Part shown: one piece after another, positions 44,381 through 54,073 of the stretch
How positions within the stretch are numbered: the first letter of the stretch is position 1
Layout of the letters: each line of letters begins with the position of its first letter
DNA from: Devosia epidermidihirudinis
Lineage (GTDB): Bacteria; Pseudomonadota; Alphaproteobacteria; Rhizobiales; Devosiaceae
Assembly: GCF_000971295.1 (NCBI RefSeq)
Contig: NZ_LANJ01000002.1
Span: 56,443 to 120,442, forward strand
DNA: 64,000 nt
Direction: 5' to 3'
Made by a program: the position numbers and the translations under genes
The notes under the pieces: model-generated
Told to the model about the DNA's origin: nothing
The model's input: the letters and a program-made list of their open reading frames with translations, nothing else
Databases searched by the model: none

Positions 44381-44737
44381 TTAGAGGCGATCCAGCATGG
44401 TTTGCCGGTCTGGCACGAAAAGGTGATGGCCACGTCGGTTGGTCTCATACACAAAGTCATGCAGCGACTTGCTCGCGGTGACTTCGGCTGAGATGTCGCC
44501 CACGATCACCAACCGGCAGTCGTAGTTCTGCAATTTTTGGAAGAAGCCTCCCGCCAGCCCGCTGCGCAGCTCGAAGAACTGTGGATCAAGCCGATCAACA
44601 GGAATGACCACCACACTTGCATCGACAGCGAAGGCCTCGCTCAGCACATCTGACGCGTCGCGTTCGGTCCCGAGGCGCGGCCCTTGGCTGTCGAACTCGA
44701 TCAGCGTGAGGCCATTGTACTGCGTCGTCTTCACCAT
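44381..44737 (-). CDS. DUF4180 protein
   Basis: The 118-residue cytoplasmic protein matches the DUF4180 pattern: an N-terminal strand, DASDVLSEAF, VVVIPVDRLDPQFFELRSGLAGGFFQKLQNY and LVIVGDISAE. The function is unknown. It is divergent from a secreted-protein gene and 40 bp before rnhB on the same strand. Confidence 0.85.
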   Translation of the reverse strand: MVKTTQYNGLTLIEFDSQGPRLGTERDASDVLSEAFAVDASVVVIPVDRLDPQFFELRSGLAGGFFQKLQNYDCRLVIVGDISAEVTASKSLHDFVYETNRRGHHLFVPDRQTMLDRL

Positions 44738-44813
44738 AAGCTCCAGTTCTGCGCGCTGCCCTGCAATCTTCGCATTGCCTTGCTATATTATGGCAATGAG
44801 GGGGGCATTAGTC

Positions 44814-45419
44814 GTGAGTTATGCGTCGATGATCAATGCCAGTTTGCGGGCTTTCGCTTTGTTGCTGGTCTCAATTGCCCCGGTTGCGGCGGCGCCGTTT
44901 CATCATCCCTTGGGAGAGTGGCGTGAGTATAACCGCGATTGGCTGGCAGTATGCCCCGACGTGATAGACGAAGACGCGACACATTTTTACGGGTTCTCCT
45001 GCTTTGCGAGTACGGGAGGGGCCCAGCTCAACGCCACCAGACTACCGGCCTATAAGCTGACCGTTTTGCACAATCGCCTGTCGGGTGATCTCGATATTGC
45101 GGTGACGGTAGCCGCCGACGGGGTGACGACAGATACCAGTCGACCGCTGGTGTTGGCGTTTGGCGGTGAAGCGCCAACCTTGCTGGATTTTACCAGCGAT
45201 CTCGAAACCCGCTACGACACTGCCAACCAGTTTTTCGTTGTGGACGAGGCCAAGCGCATGGCGTTGCTCGACAAAATGGTGGAGCGGAACGCGCTTGTCA
45301 TGACTGTGCCACTAACGGGTGGCACGGCAAGCATGGTCGAAGTGCTCCTTTCGCTGCGGGGACTGGCCGCGTCCCTCGATTTTATGGCCACCTATGCCCG
45401 CAAGGTCGCGCAATACTGA
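44814..45419 (+). CDS. Exported protein, possibly IalB-related
   Basis: The 201-residue protein has a signal peptide (about 1-31, cut near VAAAP). A single Cys pair (DWLAVCPD and FSCFAST) and the end LLSLRGLAASLDFM recall the IalB layout of the protein at 5.6 kb, but the similarity is slight and inferred by eye. A G-rich ribosome-binding site nine bases upstream supports the GTG start; an ATG five codons on is possible. The function is unknown. Confidence 0.65.
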   Translation: MSYASMINASLRAFALLLVSIAPVAAAPFHHPLGEWREYNRDWLAVCPDVIDEDATHFYGFSCFASTGGAQLNATRLPAYKLTVLHNRLSGDLDIAVTVAADGVTTDTSRPLVLAFGGEAPTLLDFTSDLETRYDTANQFFVVDEAKRMALLDKMVERNALVMTVPLTGGTASMVEVLLSLRGLAASLDFMATYARKVAQY

Positions 45420-45461
45420 TAGGTGTGGCCGCACTCTCTTTCTTTCTGTTCGGATACGACG

Positions 45462-46148
45462 ATGATTCCCACGCCTGGCGCCGCACTGCTGTTTGATATC
45501 GATGGCACGCTGGCCGATACCGATCCGATCCACCTCGAAGCATTTAACCGCACGTTCGAGCCCTACGGGTTTCACTTCGACAAGGCGCGCTTTGCCATTG
45601 AACTGCAGGGCATGGCCAACGAGGCGATTGCTCGTAAGTTCGTGCCACATCTGTCGCCGGACGAGCAGATGGCCGTGATGCTGGAGAAGGAGGCGATCTT
45701 TCGCGACCTCGCTGCCACCGAGATCCATGCCGTGCCGGGTCTGTTCGATCTGATGGATATGGCTGATGCGGCTGGATTGCCCATGGCGGCCGTGACCAAT
45801 GCGCCACGCCTCAATGCCGATTTGATTCTCAATGGCCTGGGGATCGCGCATCGGTTCAAAGCACTGGTGATTGGCGAGGAATTGGCGCACGGCAAGCCGC
45901 ACCCACTGCCTTACCTTGAAGGTCTCCGCCAGCTCGGCGCCAATCCTGCGTTCACCGTTGCCTTCGAAGACTCTCGCACCGGCATCACGTCAGCCACTGG
46001 GGCAGGGTTGCAGACTGTGGGCATCCGCACGAGCCTTGCCCATGATGAGATGATCGCCGCCGGAGCCTCGATCACGGCATCACGCTATGACGATCCGGTC
46101 CTGCTCGAATTCATCGCGGCCCGTACAGGCGCGCTTGTCGCGAGCTAG
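45462..46148 (+). CDS. HAD-superfamily phosphatase, beta-phosphoglucomutase-like
   Basis: The 228-residue protein has motif I LFDIDGTLADTD, motif II AAVTNAPR, the Lys in GKPHPLPY and motif IV FEDSRTGI, with a helical cap after motif I. This is the phosphoglycolate phosphatase/beta-phosphoglucomutase subgroup; the substrate is unknown. The stop overlaps the convergent radical SAM gene by four bases. Confidence 0.9.
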   Translation: MIPTPGAALLFDIDGTLADTDPIHLEAFNRTFEPYGFHFDKARFAIELQGMANEAIARKFVPHLSPDEQMAVMLEKEAIFRDLAATEIHAVPGLFDLMDMADAAGLPMAAVTNAPRLNADLILNGLGIAHRFKALVIGEELAHGKPHPLPYLEGLRQLGANPAFTVAFEDSRTGITSATGAGLQTVGIRTSLAHDEMIAAGASITASRYDDPVLLEFIAARTGALVAS

Positions 46149-47293
46149 AACAGGCTCATCTGGCGGTCTTCCAACTTCGGCGCGACAAACAGATCGTTGC
46201 GCAGAGGCGGGAGCTTGGCATCCAGACCATAGCGCTCGCGCCCCTTGTCAAAGCGCTGGCGCAACAGCGTGGCATATGGACCCTCGCCAGTGAAACGCGT
46301 GCCAAAGCGTGGGTCATTGTCGCGACCGCCTCGCGTATCGCGGACCAGCGACAGCACATGACGCACGCGGTCTGGGAAATGGCGCAGCAGCCATTCACGG
46401 AAAACGTCGCGCACTTCGCCGGGCAGCCGCAGCAATATCATCGAGGCGCTGCGTGCGCCCTGGGCCGCAGCGGCATCCAGAATACGCTCCAGCTCCATAT
46501 CGTTGATCGCCGGGATCATCGGCGAGGCGAACACCGCAACGGGCACACCTGCCTCGCTCAACGCCCGGATCGCCTCGAGGCGACGGGCGGGCGAGGAGGC
46601 GCGGGGCTCCATCTTGCGGCTCAGCTTGTGGTCCATCGAGGTCATCGAGATGGCGACCTTGACCAGCCCCAGCGTAGCAAGCTCGGTCAGCAGATCTAGA
46701 TCGCGCAGGATCAGGGCTGATTTGGTGGTGATCATCACCGGATGCTTGGTTTCCAGCATCACCTCAAGAATGCCACGCGTCAGCTTATGCTTGCGCTCGG
46801 CAGGCTGGTAGGGATCGGTATTGGTGCCCATGGCGATGGGCTTGGGCTTGTAATTGCGCGCGCCAAATTCGGCTCGCAGCGCCTCGACGGCATTGGCCTT
46901 CACATAAATATCGCGCTCAAACTCGATTCCGGCCGAGTGGCCCAGGAAGGCGTGGGTGGGCCGCGCGAAGCAATAGGAGCACCCGTGCTCGCAGCCACGA
47001 TAGGCGTTGATCGAGCGCTCAAAGCCAATGTCGGGGCTGTCATTGGTGGTGATGATGGTTTTGGCGCGCTCGGTGTGCTCGACGGTTTCGAACAGGCCGA
47101 GCGGTTCGACATTGTCCCAGCCGTCATCGAAGCTCTCGCGGGTCTGCCTTTCAAAGCGGCCGCTATTGTTGGACTGAGCGCCACGGCCACGAATGCGGTC
47201 TGGGTTCAGCAGTTCGCGACGTGCCAGATCGGCATCGCGGCTGCGACTGAGCTGTTCCAATGCTTCGAAAGATGGAGCCTGATAGAGGGCCAT
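46145..47293 (-). CDS. PA0069 family radical SAM protein
   Basis: The 382-residue protein has the radical SAM cluster motif CEHGCSYC (Cys-x3-Cys-x2-Cys) near residue 90 with ARPTHAFLGHSAGIEFERDIYVK after it. The N-terminal RGRGAQSNNSGRFE and the C-terminal part are typical of the PA0069 family, which is related to spore photoproduct lyase-like proteins but has no settled function. The ATG is chosen at MALYQAPSFE; a longer frame lacks support. Confidence 0.92.
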   Translation of the reverse strand: MALYQAPSFEALEQLSRSRDADLARRELLNPDRIRGRGAQSNNSGRFERQTRESFDDGWDNVEPLGLFETVEHTERAKTIITTNDSPDIGFERSINAYRGCEHGCSYCFARPTHAFLGHSAGIEFERDIYVKANAVEALRAEFGARNYKPKPIAMGTNTDPYQPAERKHKLTRGILEVMLETKHPVMITTKSALILRDLDLLTELATLGLVKVAISMTSMDHKLSRKMEPRASSPARRLEAIRALSEAGVPVAVFASPMIPAINDMELERILDAAAAQGARSASMILLRLPGEVRDVFREWLLRHFPDRVRHVLSLVRDTRGGRDNDPRFGTRFTGEGPYATLLRQRFDKGRERYGLDAKLPPLRNDLFVAPKLEDRQMSLF

Positions 47294-47717
47294 GGGCTGT
47301 CTCCTGCCGGACGCGCAACAGTCGAATCGTGACTGAGGAACGTGTCCCAGGATGTAACAGCTCCATGAGAACAAAACAAGAACTGTAACTTTGTGGCCTT
47401 TCTGATATGGGATACCACCTTCGGATAAGGAAGGGCGGAATCACGCATTTTGCAGGGCAGGGCTGCAAATGAACGACTGGACGGCTTAAAATGAGACGGC
47501 TAAACCATCGTTCCTTGGCGATGGTGGGCGTAACAGTCCCGTCGTCCAGCACAGATATTGAATGTTGATCTTTACTGGCTGCCGCCTTTCGTAAAGCCAC
47601 AACTTAACTATCAGATCACTGACAGAGCCTGTCGCAGATTAAATTGAAGATGGCGTCGAACTACGACGACGCCATTCGTCGCCGTGCCGACAGCGCAAAT
47701 GAATCCGGGGAATGACT
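47294..47717. other. 424-bp divergent gap between radical SAM and MFS genes
   Basis: This holds two divergent promoters. I see no gene, no clear operator and no RNA. A regulator such as a TetR protein, often paired with DHA2 exporters, is absent. Confidence 0.5.
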
Positions 47718-49199
47718 ATGAGTACCGACGCAACAACTTTTGACGCCGCGACGGCGAGTGAGCCGAGTAGCGCAGACAATGCGGCCCGCAGCAAGCTGGT
47801 TATCGCCCTGCTGCTGGTGTCGACCTTTGTCGTCTTTTTGAACGAGACGATCATGAGCGTGGCCATCCCCCACCTCATGCACGATCTTGGTGTAGCGGCG
47901 AGCGCCGCTCAGTGGCTGACGACGGCATTCCTTTTGACCATGGCCATCGTCATTCCGGTGACCGGCTTTCTGTTGCAGCGCATGAATACCCGCCCGATCT
48001 TCGTGCTGGCCATGTCCACCTTCACTATCGGAACCCTGATCTGCGCCGTCTCACCAGGTCTTGAGCTGCTCATCACCGGTCGTGTGGTGCAGGCTATCGG
48101 CACGGCGATTATGATGCCGCTGCTGATGACCACGCTGATGACGTTGGTGCCGCCCGAAAGCCGCGGCAAGACCATGGGCAACGTGTCCATCGTCATGTCA
48201 GTGGCGCCGGCAATCGGCCCAACGGTTGGTGGCTTCATTCTCGCTCATTTCGAATGGCGCTGGATGTTCATCCTTGTCCTGCCAATCGCCATCGGCGCGC
48301 TGATCCTGGGCTTCAAGAAGATCCAGAACGTATCGACCCCGCGCTATGCACCGCTCGACGTACTCTCGGTGATCCTGTCGGCATTTGCCTTCGGCGGTCT
48401 GGTCTATGGCTTGTCGAGCCTTGGCGAAGGGGCACATGAAGGCGCAATGTTCCCGATCTGGCTGCCACTGGTCATCGGTGTCGTCGCCATGGCGGCGTTC
48501 GTCTGGCGTCAGCTGGCCCTGCAGAGCGACAATCGCGCTCTGCTTGACCTGCGTACCTTCCAGTCGCGCAACTACAGCGTGTCGGTCATCACCATGGCGA
48601 TCGCCATGATGGCGCTTTTCGGCACGGTCATCTTGCTGCCGATCTACACCCAGAACGTGCTTGGCCTCGACACGCTGCAGACCGGTCTGCTGATGCTTCC
48701 CGGTGGCCTGATCATGGGCGTGCTTGGTCCGGTTGTTGGTCGTCTCTACGACAAGGTTGGTCCGACCGTTCTGCTGGTTCCCGGCACTGTGGTAGTTTCG
48801 GCCGTGATGTGGGCGCTGACCCTTGTGGATCAGAACACGTCTGTGTGGGCAGTCCTGGCTGGCCACATGGCCATCAGTATTGGCCTCGCGTTCACCTTCA
48901 CCCCGCTTTTCACTGCTTCGCTGAGCTCGGTACGCAAGGATCTCTATTCGCACGCCAGTGCCATTCTGGGCTCGATTCAGCAGGTTGCCGGTGCAGCCGG
49001 TGTGGCTCTGTTCGTCGCATTGATGACCATTCAGACGACGAGCCTTGTGACCTCCGGTACCGATCAGGTGACCGCGCTGGCAGGTGGCATCCGTCTCGCC
49101 TTCCTCGTTGGAGCCGTGATCTCGCTGTTCGCCGTGCTGGCCGCCTTCATGGTGCGCAAGCCTGACAACGATGATTCCGAGCCGCATTACGGCCACTAA
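47718..49199 (+). CDS. MFS multidrug exporter, DHA2 family (14 helices)
   Basis: The 493-residue membrane protein has the DHA2 opening FLNETIMSVAIPHLMHDLGVAASAAQWLTTAFLL, motif C-like MSVAPAIGPTVGGFI and a long second half giving 14 helices. It is like the EmrB/LfrA drug/proton antiporters. The ATG at 47718 has GGGGA six bases upstream; the ATG two codons earlier touches that site. A terminator follows the stop. Confidence 0.92.
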   Translation: MSTDATTFDAATASEPSSADNAARSKLVIALLLVSTFVVFLNETIMSVAIPHLMHDLGVAASAAQWLTTAFLLTMAIVIPVTGFLLQRMNTRPIFVLAMSTFTIGTLICAVSPGLELLITGRVVQAIGTAIMMPLLMTTLMTLVPPESRGKTMGNVSIVMSVAPAIGPTVGGFILAHFEWRWMFILVLPIAIGALILGFKKIQNVSTPRYAPLDVLSVILSAFAFGGLVYGLSSLGEGAHEGAMFPIWLPLVIGVVAMAAFVWRQLALQSDNRALLDLRTFQSRNYSVSVITMAIAMMALFGTVILLPIYTQNVLGLDTLQTGLLMLPGGLIMGVLGPVVGRLYDKVGPTVLLVPGTVVVSAVMWALTLVDQNTSVWAVLAGHMAISIGLAFTFTPLFTASLSSVRKDLYSHASAILGSIQQVAGAAGVALFVALMTIQTTSLVTSGTDQVTALAGGIRLAFLVGAVISLFAVLAAFMVRKPDNDDSEPHYGH

Positions 49200-49205
49200 A
49201 ACTGC

Positions 49206-49236
49206 AAACGGCGCCCATTGGGCGCCGTTTGTTTTT
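49206..49236 (+). terminator. Terminator after the DHA2 exporter
   Basis: AAACGGCGCCC-ATTG-GGCGCCGTTTG is an 11-bp stem with a GTTTTT tail. Confidence 0.9.
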
Positions 49237-49262
49237 GGTACAGTCAGATTGGATGGACGTGC

Positions 49263-49799
49263 TCAGCGCTCATCGAGACGCGGCATCAGCTCGACGAAAT
49301 TGCAGGGCTTGTGGCGGTAGTCGAGCTGGTGGGTCAGAATTCCTTCCCACGCGTCCCGACATGCGCCGCGCGAGCCGGGCAGGCAGAAGACGAATGTCGT
49401 GCCGATCAGGCCGCCTGTCGCGCGCGACTGGATCGAACTGGTGCCCACGGTGGTCGCCGAGTACTGGTGGAACAGCACCGAGAACCCATCCATCCGCTTG
49501 TCGAACAAGGGCTCCACGGCCTCTGGCGTGACGTCGCGGCCCGAAAAGCCCGTGCCGCCCGTGGTGAGGATCACGTCGACCCTCGGGTCGGCGACAAAGC
49601 CCTGCACCGCATGGCGGATCAACTGGATATCGTCGCGGATGACGACGCGCTCGGCACAGCTGTGGCCATCTGCCTCCAGCAGCGATTTGAGCAGTGCGCC
49701 GCCGGTGTCGGTTTCCAGCGTGCGCGTGTCAGAGACGGCAATGACGGCGATGGACAGGCGCTTAAACGCGCGGTCCTCAAATCTTTCCGTCTTGAACAT
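49263..49799 (-). CDS. moaB: Molybdenum cofactor biosynthesis protein MoaB
   Basis: This is a molybdopterin adenylyltransferase-type protein of the MogA/MoaB fold. The 178-residue product has AVSDTRTLETDTGG, the TTGGTGFSGRDVTPEAVEPL loop and the C-terminal LPGSRGACRDAWEGIL, all typical. GGAGAG eight bases upstream supports this ATG. The start lies inside the end of the upstream MFS gene (23-bp overlap), so translation is probably coupled. Confidence 0.93.
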   Translation of the reverse strand: MFKTERFEDRAFKRLSIAVIAVSDTRTLETDTGGALLKSLLEADGHSCAERVVIRDDIQLIRHAVQGFVADPRVDVILTTGGTGFSGRDVTPEAVEPLFDKRMDGFSVLFHQYSATTVGTSSIQSRATGGLIGTTFVFCLPGSRGACRDAWEGILTHQLDYRHKPCNFVELMPRLDER

Positions 49800-51102
49800 T
49801 GCCGGTCTCTCCATTGCTCGACGCCAATTCCTCGGGCACCGGCTCTTCATCCACCGGCATTTCGTACTCTTCACTATCAGTCCGTGGGTCGAGCACAATA
49901 GTTTCCGGGGTCACCTGCTTGTCATTGCCCATTGGCTGGAATGGCGCACGGTCGGCCGCATCAACGCTCTTGCGCACGCGCATCCGCAGATAGGCGGCGA
50001 TGGCGAGAAGGGCATGGAACAGGGCGGTGATGACAAACAGGCCCACCGGCGACCACGCGCCCATGATCATCGAGGCGATGGCAGGGCCAATGGCCAGGCC
50101 AATGCCCAGGATAAGCAGCATACCGCCAGCAATCTTGGCGAAATCTCCATCCTTGGCGAAGTCGTTGGCATGGGCGACGGCCACCGCATAGATCGGGTTG
50201 GCGGCAAAGCCGTAGGCGGCAAAGAGGACATACATCACCCAGCCCGCCTCCGGATTGATCAGGAGGATCAGCAGACCGACGAGCGATGCGAAGCCTGAAA
50301 GGCCAATCAGAACGAGGCGGCGGTCGATGCGATCGGACAGGCGGCCAAAGGGGATTTGCGCCACCGCGCCAAGAATAGCGGCAACGGCGAAGAGCAGGGC
50401 GATGCCGCTGGCATCGAGCCCACGCTCATAGCCGTATACCGGCGCCAGCGTACCAAAGGCGCCGTTGGCCATGCCCACCGAAAAGGCGGCAATCGCCGCG
50501 ACGGGCGAGGTGCGATAGAGCAGGCCCACGTCGATCTTGGCCGAGGCCAGCGGGCGGGGCTGGGGGCTCGAGGTCAGGGCAGTGGGCAGCACGGCGCAGA
50601 TAAAGCTAATGGCACCAAGGACGAACGGCACATAACCCGCAGTGCCGGTGATCGACATGGCGATCTGGCCTAGGGTCGAAGCGGCCATGTTGATGGTCAC
50701 ATAGACCGAAAAGATCGTGCCGCGGCTTTTGTTCTCCGCAACTTCATTGAGCCAGCTCTCGACGATCATCGCGGCGCCGGCAAAGCAGAAGCCGGACAGC
50801 GCACGCAGCAGTATCCAGCTGATATCGTTGATCAAAAGCAGGTTGAGCAGGATGGTGATCGTGCCAATCGCCGCCATAACCGAAAACGCGCGGATATGGC
50901 CAACCTTGCGCACCACCAGCGGTACGGTGATCGAACCAGCAACGAAGCCGACTGACCAGCCGGTACCAATCAGGCCCAGCGAAAGTAGCGAAAAGCCTTC
51001 CTCCGCGCCACGAACCGACAGCAAGAGACCCTGCAGGCCACCACCGAACATAAGGAGAGCGGAGCCCAGAAACAGGGCATAGATCTTGATAACGGAGGCC
51101 AT
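49777..51102 (-). CDS. MFS transporter, YcaD-like
   Basis: The 441-residue protein has twelve membrane helices and motifs of the YcaD group (AGAAMIVESWLNEVAENKSRGTIFSVY near residue 115). The last 65 residues are acidic and cytoplasmic (EEYEMPVDEEPVPEEL). The substrate is unknown. It overlaps moaB by 23 bp, a link that is probably only transcriptional. Confidence 0.88.
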   Translation of the reverse strand: MASVIKIYALFLGSALLMFGGGLQGLLLSVRGAEEGFSLLSLGLIGTGWSVGFVAGSITVPLVVRKVGHIRAFSVMAAIGTITILLNLLLINDISWILLRALSGFCFAGAAMIVESWLNEVAENKSRGTIFSVYVTINMAASTLGQIAMSITGTAGYVPFVLGAISFICAVLPTALTSSPQPRPLASAKIDVGLLYRTSPVAAIAAFSVGMANGAFGTLAPVYGYERGLDASGIALLFAVAAILGAVAQIPFGRLSDRIDRRLVLIGLSGFASLVGLLILLINPEAGWVMYVLFAAYGFAANPIYAVAVAHANDFAKDGDFAKIAGGMLLILGIGLAIGPAIASMIMGAWSPVGLFVITALFHALLAIAAYLRMRVRKSVDAADRAPFQPMGNDKQVTPETIVLDPRTDSEEYEMPVDEEPVPEELASSNGETGNVQDGKI

Positions 51103-51282
51103 GACGCTTTCGGCTGCTTTGGTTTTGAAAAACGTTGCAAATCACGTGAAGGTGACAATAACGCGGCGACCTTGACAACCCATGACAGACAACACGGTTG
51201 CCTGTTTTTTCATCATGGCGGTGAGGAGGGGAATGAGGACGACGCTAATCTTGTCGTTTGCGCCTAGTTCGCCCTCGCGCAG

Positions 51283-51367
51283 TCGCTTCCCTCGGACTTG
51301 ATCCGAGGGTCTCTTGCCATGCGTGCCGTGCTGCGAGTGGCCCGCGGATCAAGTCCGAGGGCAGCGA
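51283..51367. repeat. REP-like inverted repeat, copy A
   Basis: Arms of 23 bp (51283-51305 and 51345-51367) with the core CGGACTTGATCCG and its complement differ by one base. The left arm overlaps its own small hairpin CCCTCGGA/TCCGAGGG. A close copy is at 56721-56801. It lies in the 337-bp gap between the MFS and uracil-DNA glycosylase genes, which otherwise holds no gene. Confidence 0.8.
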
Positions 51368-51439
51368 CGGTGATTTGGGGTGGACCTTGCATCAGCTCGG
51401 TGTCATTCCCGCGAAGGCGGGGTCGACGTTGGCCGGGCC

Positions 51440-52246
51440 CTAACCCAGACCCAGCTCTTCGAGCTTCATCTTCAAACTCAGCAAATCCATCCAGGCCTGC
51501 TGCTTGGCGGGTGGATTGCGCAGCAGGTAGGCGGGATGCAGCGTCGGGAGCGCCTCTACTGAGTACTTGCCAATTGTCACGGTCTGCCATTTGCCGCGCA
51601 TCTTGATGATACCATTGGTGGTATCGAATACGGTCTGCATGGCGGGGCCACCCAGCGTCAGGACGATCTTGGGCGCAACCAGTTCAACCTGGCGGTGGAG
51701 GAAGGGCAGGCAGAGGGCCAGTTCTTCTGGCGAGGGCGTGCGATTGCCTGGGGGACGCCATGGCACGGTGTTGGCGATATAGACCTTGGTACGATCCAAC
51801 CCAATCGCCGCGAGCATGCGATCGAGCAATTCACCTGATTTTCCGACAAACGGTTTGCCCTGACGATCCTCTTCAGCGCCAGGGGCTTCGCCGATCAGCA
51901 TGATGTCTGCCTCAGGATTGCCATCGGCGAACACCAGCTGGGTCGCGCGCAGCTTGAGGCCGCAGCCGTTGTAGGCAGCCAGAGTTGCCTGTAGCTCGTC
52001 CAGCGTCTGGGCGGATGCAGCAAGGTTTCTGGCCTCGGTGGGATCGCCGCCAATGGGCAAGACGTCGGCGGTTCGTTCTGGTGGCCGCTCGGTTTGCGGC
52101 ATGGCAATCGGCGCGGTGCGCACGGGGGCGCGCTGCGCGAACCGGTCTATCGGTTCCTCGCCAACAGCGATGTCGACCCCGGCCGCTCGATACCATTCGA
52201 GCACCGAGACCATTTCGTCGCGATTTAGCGGTCGATCTTCAGACAT
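51440..52246 (-). CDS. Uracil-DNA glycosylase, family 4-like, lacking two cluster cysteines
   Basis: The 268-residue protein has motif 1 GEAPGAEEDRQGKPFVG and motif 2 LHPAYLLRNP of family 4 uracil-DNA glycosylases, which remove uracil from DNA. Family 4 enzymes normally bind a [4Fe-4S] cluster with four Cys. Here only the Cys of GCGLKLRATQ and of ELALCLPFL remain; the first position is Tyr and the third is Trp (NTVPWRPPGN). The N-terminal 85 residues are an extra, Pro/Arg-rich part. It is divergent from the ETF-QO gene. Confidence 0.9.
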   Translation of the reverse strand: MSEDRPLNRDEMVSVLEWYRAAGVDIAVGEEPIDRFAQRAPVRTAPIAMPQTERPPERTADVLPIGGDPTEARNLAASAQTLDELQATLAAYNGCGLKLRATQLVFADGNPEADIMLIGEAPGAEEDRQGKPFVGKSGELLDRMLAAIGLDRTKVYIANTVPWRPPGNRTPSPEELALCLPFLHRQVELVAPKIVLTLGGPAMQTVFDTTNGIIKMRGKWQTVTIGKYSVEALPTLHPAYLLRNPPAKQQAWMDLLSLKMKLEELGLG

Positions 52247-52314
52247 GTTCTCTGTTATGTCACAGCGCGTTTGGCGCGGCCACCCGCGCATCTGCACGTT
52301 CAAGGGCATCCTAT

Positions 52315-53961
52315 ATGGCAGAGGCCGGTAACCGCGAAAGCCTTTCGACCGATATCGTCATTGTTGGCGCCGGTCCGTCTGGGCTTGCCGCTGCAATTCG
52401 CCTCAAGCAGCGCCATCCCGAGCTGTCGGTGACAGTGGTGGAAAAAGCCGCAGAAGTCGGCGGGCATATTCTGTCGGGCGCGGTGATGGACCCTATTGGG
52501 CTCGATGCGCTGATCCCGGACTGGCGCCTCAAGGGTGCGCCGGTTGGCCCGGACGTCACGACCGACACCTATCATTTCCTCACGGCGCAGCACGACTTCG
52601 CCTTTCCACACGCGCTGATTCCGCCGCAGATGAAAACGCCCAACGGCGTCATCGTCAGCCTCGGGAACCTGGTGCGCTGGCTCGGCGAGCAGGCGGCTGA
52701 GCTGGGCGTTGATATTTTTCCGATGACAGCTGCTGTCGATGTACTCGGCTCAGACAAGGGCCCAGTGCGCGGCATCATTACCGGCGACCTCGGTCGTGAT
52801 CACGCGGGTAATCCAAAGCCCGGCTTTGCCGAAGGCATTGCGCTGGAAGCCAAATATACGCTGATCGCCGAAGGCGCGCGGGGCTCGCTGGCCAAAAAGG
52901 TCATCGCCAACCATCGCCTGGAGCGCGAGCCGCAGAAATATGGCCTGGGCATCAAGGAAGTCTGGGAAATCCCGGCTGATCGGCACCAGCCCGGCAAGGT
53001 CGACCACTACCTCGGCTTCCCGCTCGATAATGGCACCGCTGGCGGTGGTTTTGTTTACCACGCCGAGGATCGCAAGCTCTATGTTGGGCTCGTGACCTAT
53101 CTCGATTACAAAGATCCGACGCTTTCGCCATTCGACGAATTCCAGCGCTTCAAAACGCATAAGGCCGTTGCGCCACTGCTTGAAGGCGCCACGCGCATCA
53201 GCTACGGCGCGCGCACGGTGACGGCCGGTGGCTGGCAATCGATTCCCACGCTGGCGTTTGCTGGCGGTGGTTTGATCGGCTGCGCAGCAGGCTTCATGAA
53301 TGCCCCACGGCTGAAGGCGATCCACAATGCCATCCTTTCCGGTATTGGCGCAGCTGATGCCGTTGCCGATGCCATCGCGAAGGGCCGTCAGCACGATATC
53401 ATCAAAGACCTCGGCCACCGCGTGTTGGCCACTGGCATTGGTCGGGAACTGCAGGGCGTCAGCAACGTCAAGCCACTGTGGTCGCGACTGGGCACTGTGG
53501 TGGGTGCAATGGCGGGCGGTGCGGACCTTTGGTGGCGGGCGATTTTCAAGACGTCGCTGCTCGGTCCGCTGCACCACAAGCATCAGGACTATGTCGGCCT
53601 GCGCCACAAGGGGCAGCGGCCAGCGCGCAGCTATGCCAAGCCTGACGGTAAGTTGACCTTTGATCGGACCTCGTCGGTCTATCTCGCCAATCTGGCGCAT
53701 GATGAAGACCAGCCGGTTCATCTCAAACTGGCTGATCCCGCTGTGCCCGTGCGCGATAACCTGCCGCTTTATGGTGAGCCCGCGCCGCTCTATTGCCCGG
53801 CTGGTGTTTATGAAGTGGCCGAAGAGGGCGGGGCGCCTGGATTCCGCATTCACGCGGCCAATTGCGTGCACTGCAAGACCTGCGACATTAAGGACCCGGC
53901 CCAGAACATCACATGGGTTCCGCCCGAGGGTGGTAGCGGCCCGAATTACAGCGGGATGTAA
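52315..53961 (+). CDS. Electron transfer flavoprotein-ubiquinone oxidoreductase
   Basis: ETF-QO passes electrons from reduced ETF to the ubiquinone pool. The 548-residue protein has the N-terminal FAD site IVIVGAGPSGLAAAI, GGHILSGAVMDP, and a C-terminal ferredoxin-like [4Fe-4S] part (YCPAGVYE and CVHCKTCDIKDPAQNITWVPPEGG). A longer frame upstream overlaps the divergent glycosylase and is spurious. The etfAB genes are not in the window. Confidence 0.95.
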   Translation: MAEAGNRESLSTDIVIVGAGPSGLAAAIRLKQRHPELSVTVVEKAAEVGGHILSGAVMDPIGLDALIPDWRLKGAPVGPDVTTDTYHFLTAQHDFAFPHALIPPQMKTPNGVIVSLGNLVRWLGEQAAELGVDIFPMTAAVDVLGSDKGPVRGIITGDLGRDHAGNPKPGFAEGIALEAKYTLIAEGARGSLAKKVIANHRLEREPQKYGLGIKEVWEIPADRHQPGKVDHYLGFPLDNGTAGGGFVYHAEDRKLYVGLVTYLDYKDPTLSPFDEFQRFKTHKAVAPLLEGATRISYGARTVTAGGWQSIPTLAFAGGGLIGCAAGFMNAPRLKAIHNAILSGIGAADAVADAIAKGRQHDIIKDLGHRVLATGIGRELQGVSNVKPLWSRLGTVVGAMAGGADLWWRAIFKTSLLGPLHHKHQDYVGLRHKGQRPARSYAKPDGKLTFDRTSSVYLANLAHDEDQPVHLKLADPAVPVRDNLPLYGEPAPLYCPAGVYEVAEEGGAPGFRIHAANCVHCKTCDIKDPAQNITWVPPEGGSGPNYSGM

Positions 53962-54073
53962 CCAATTATGCGCATGATCACGCTATCGTGGCGCGACCTT
54001 GCGGCGCAGTCCCAAAACGGACAATCTTCGCCCTCAGAACGGGCCCGGTAGGGCCAAGGGAGTTATCAGCCTC

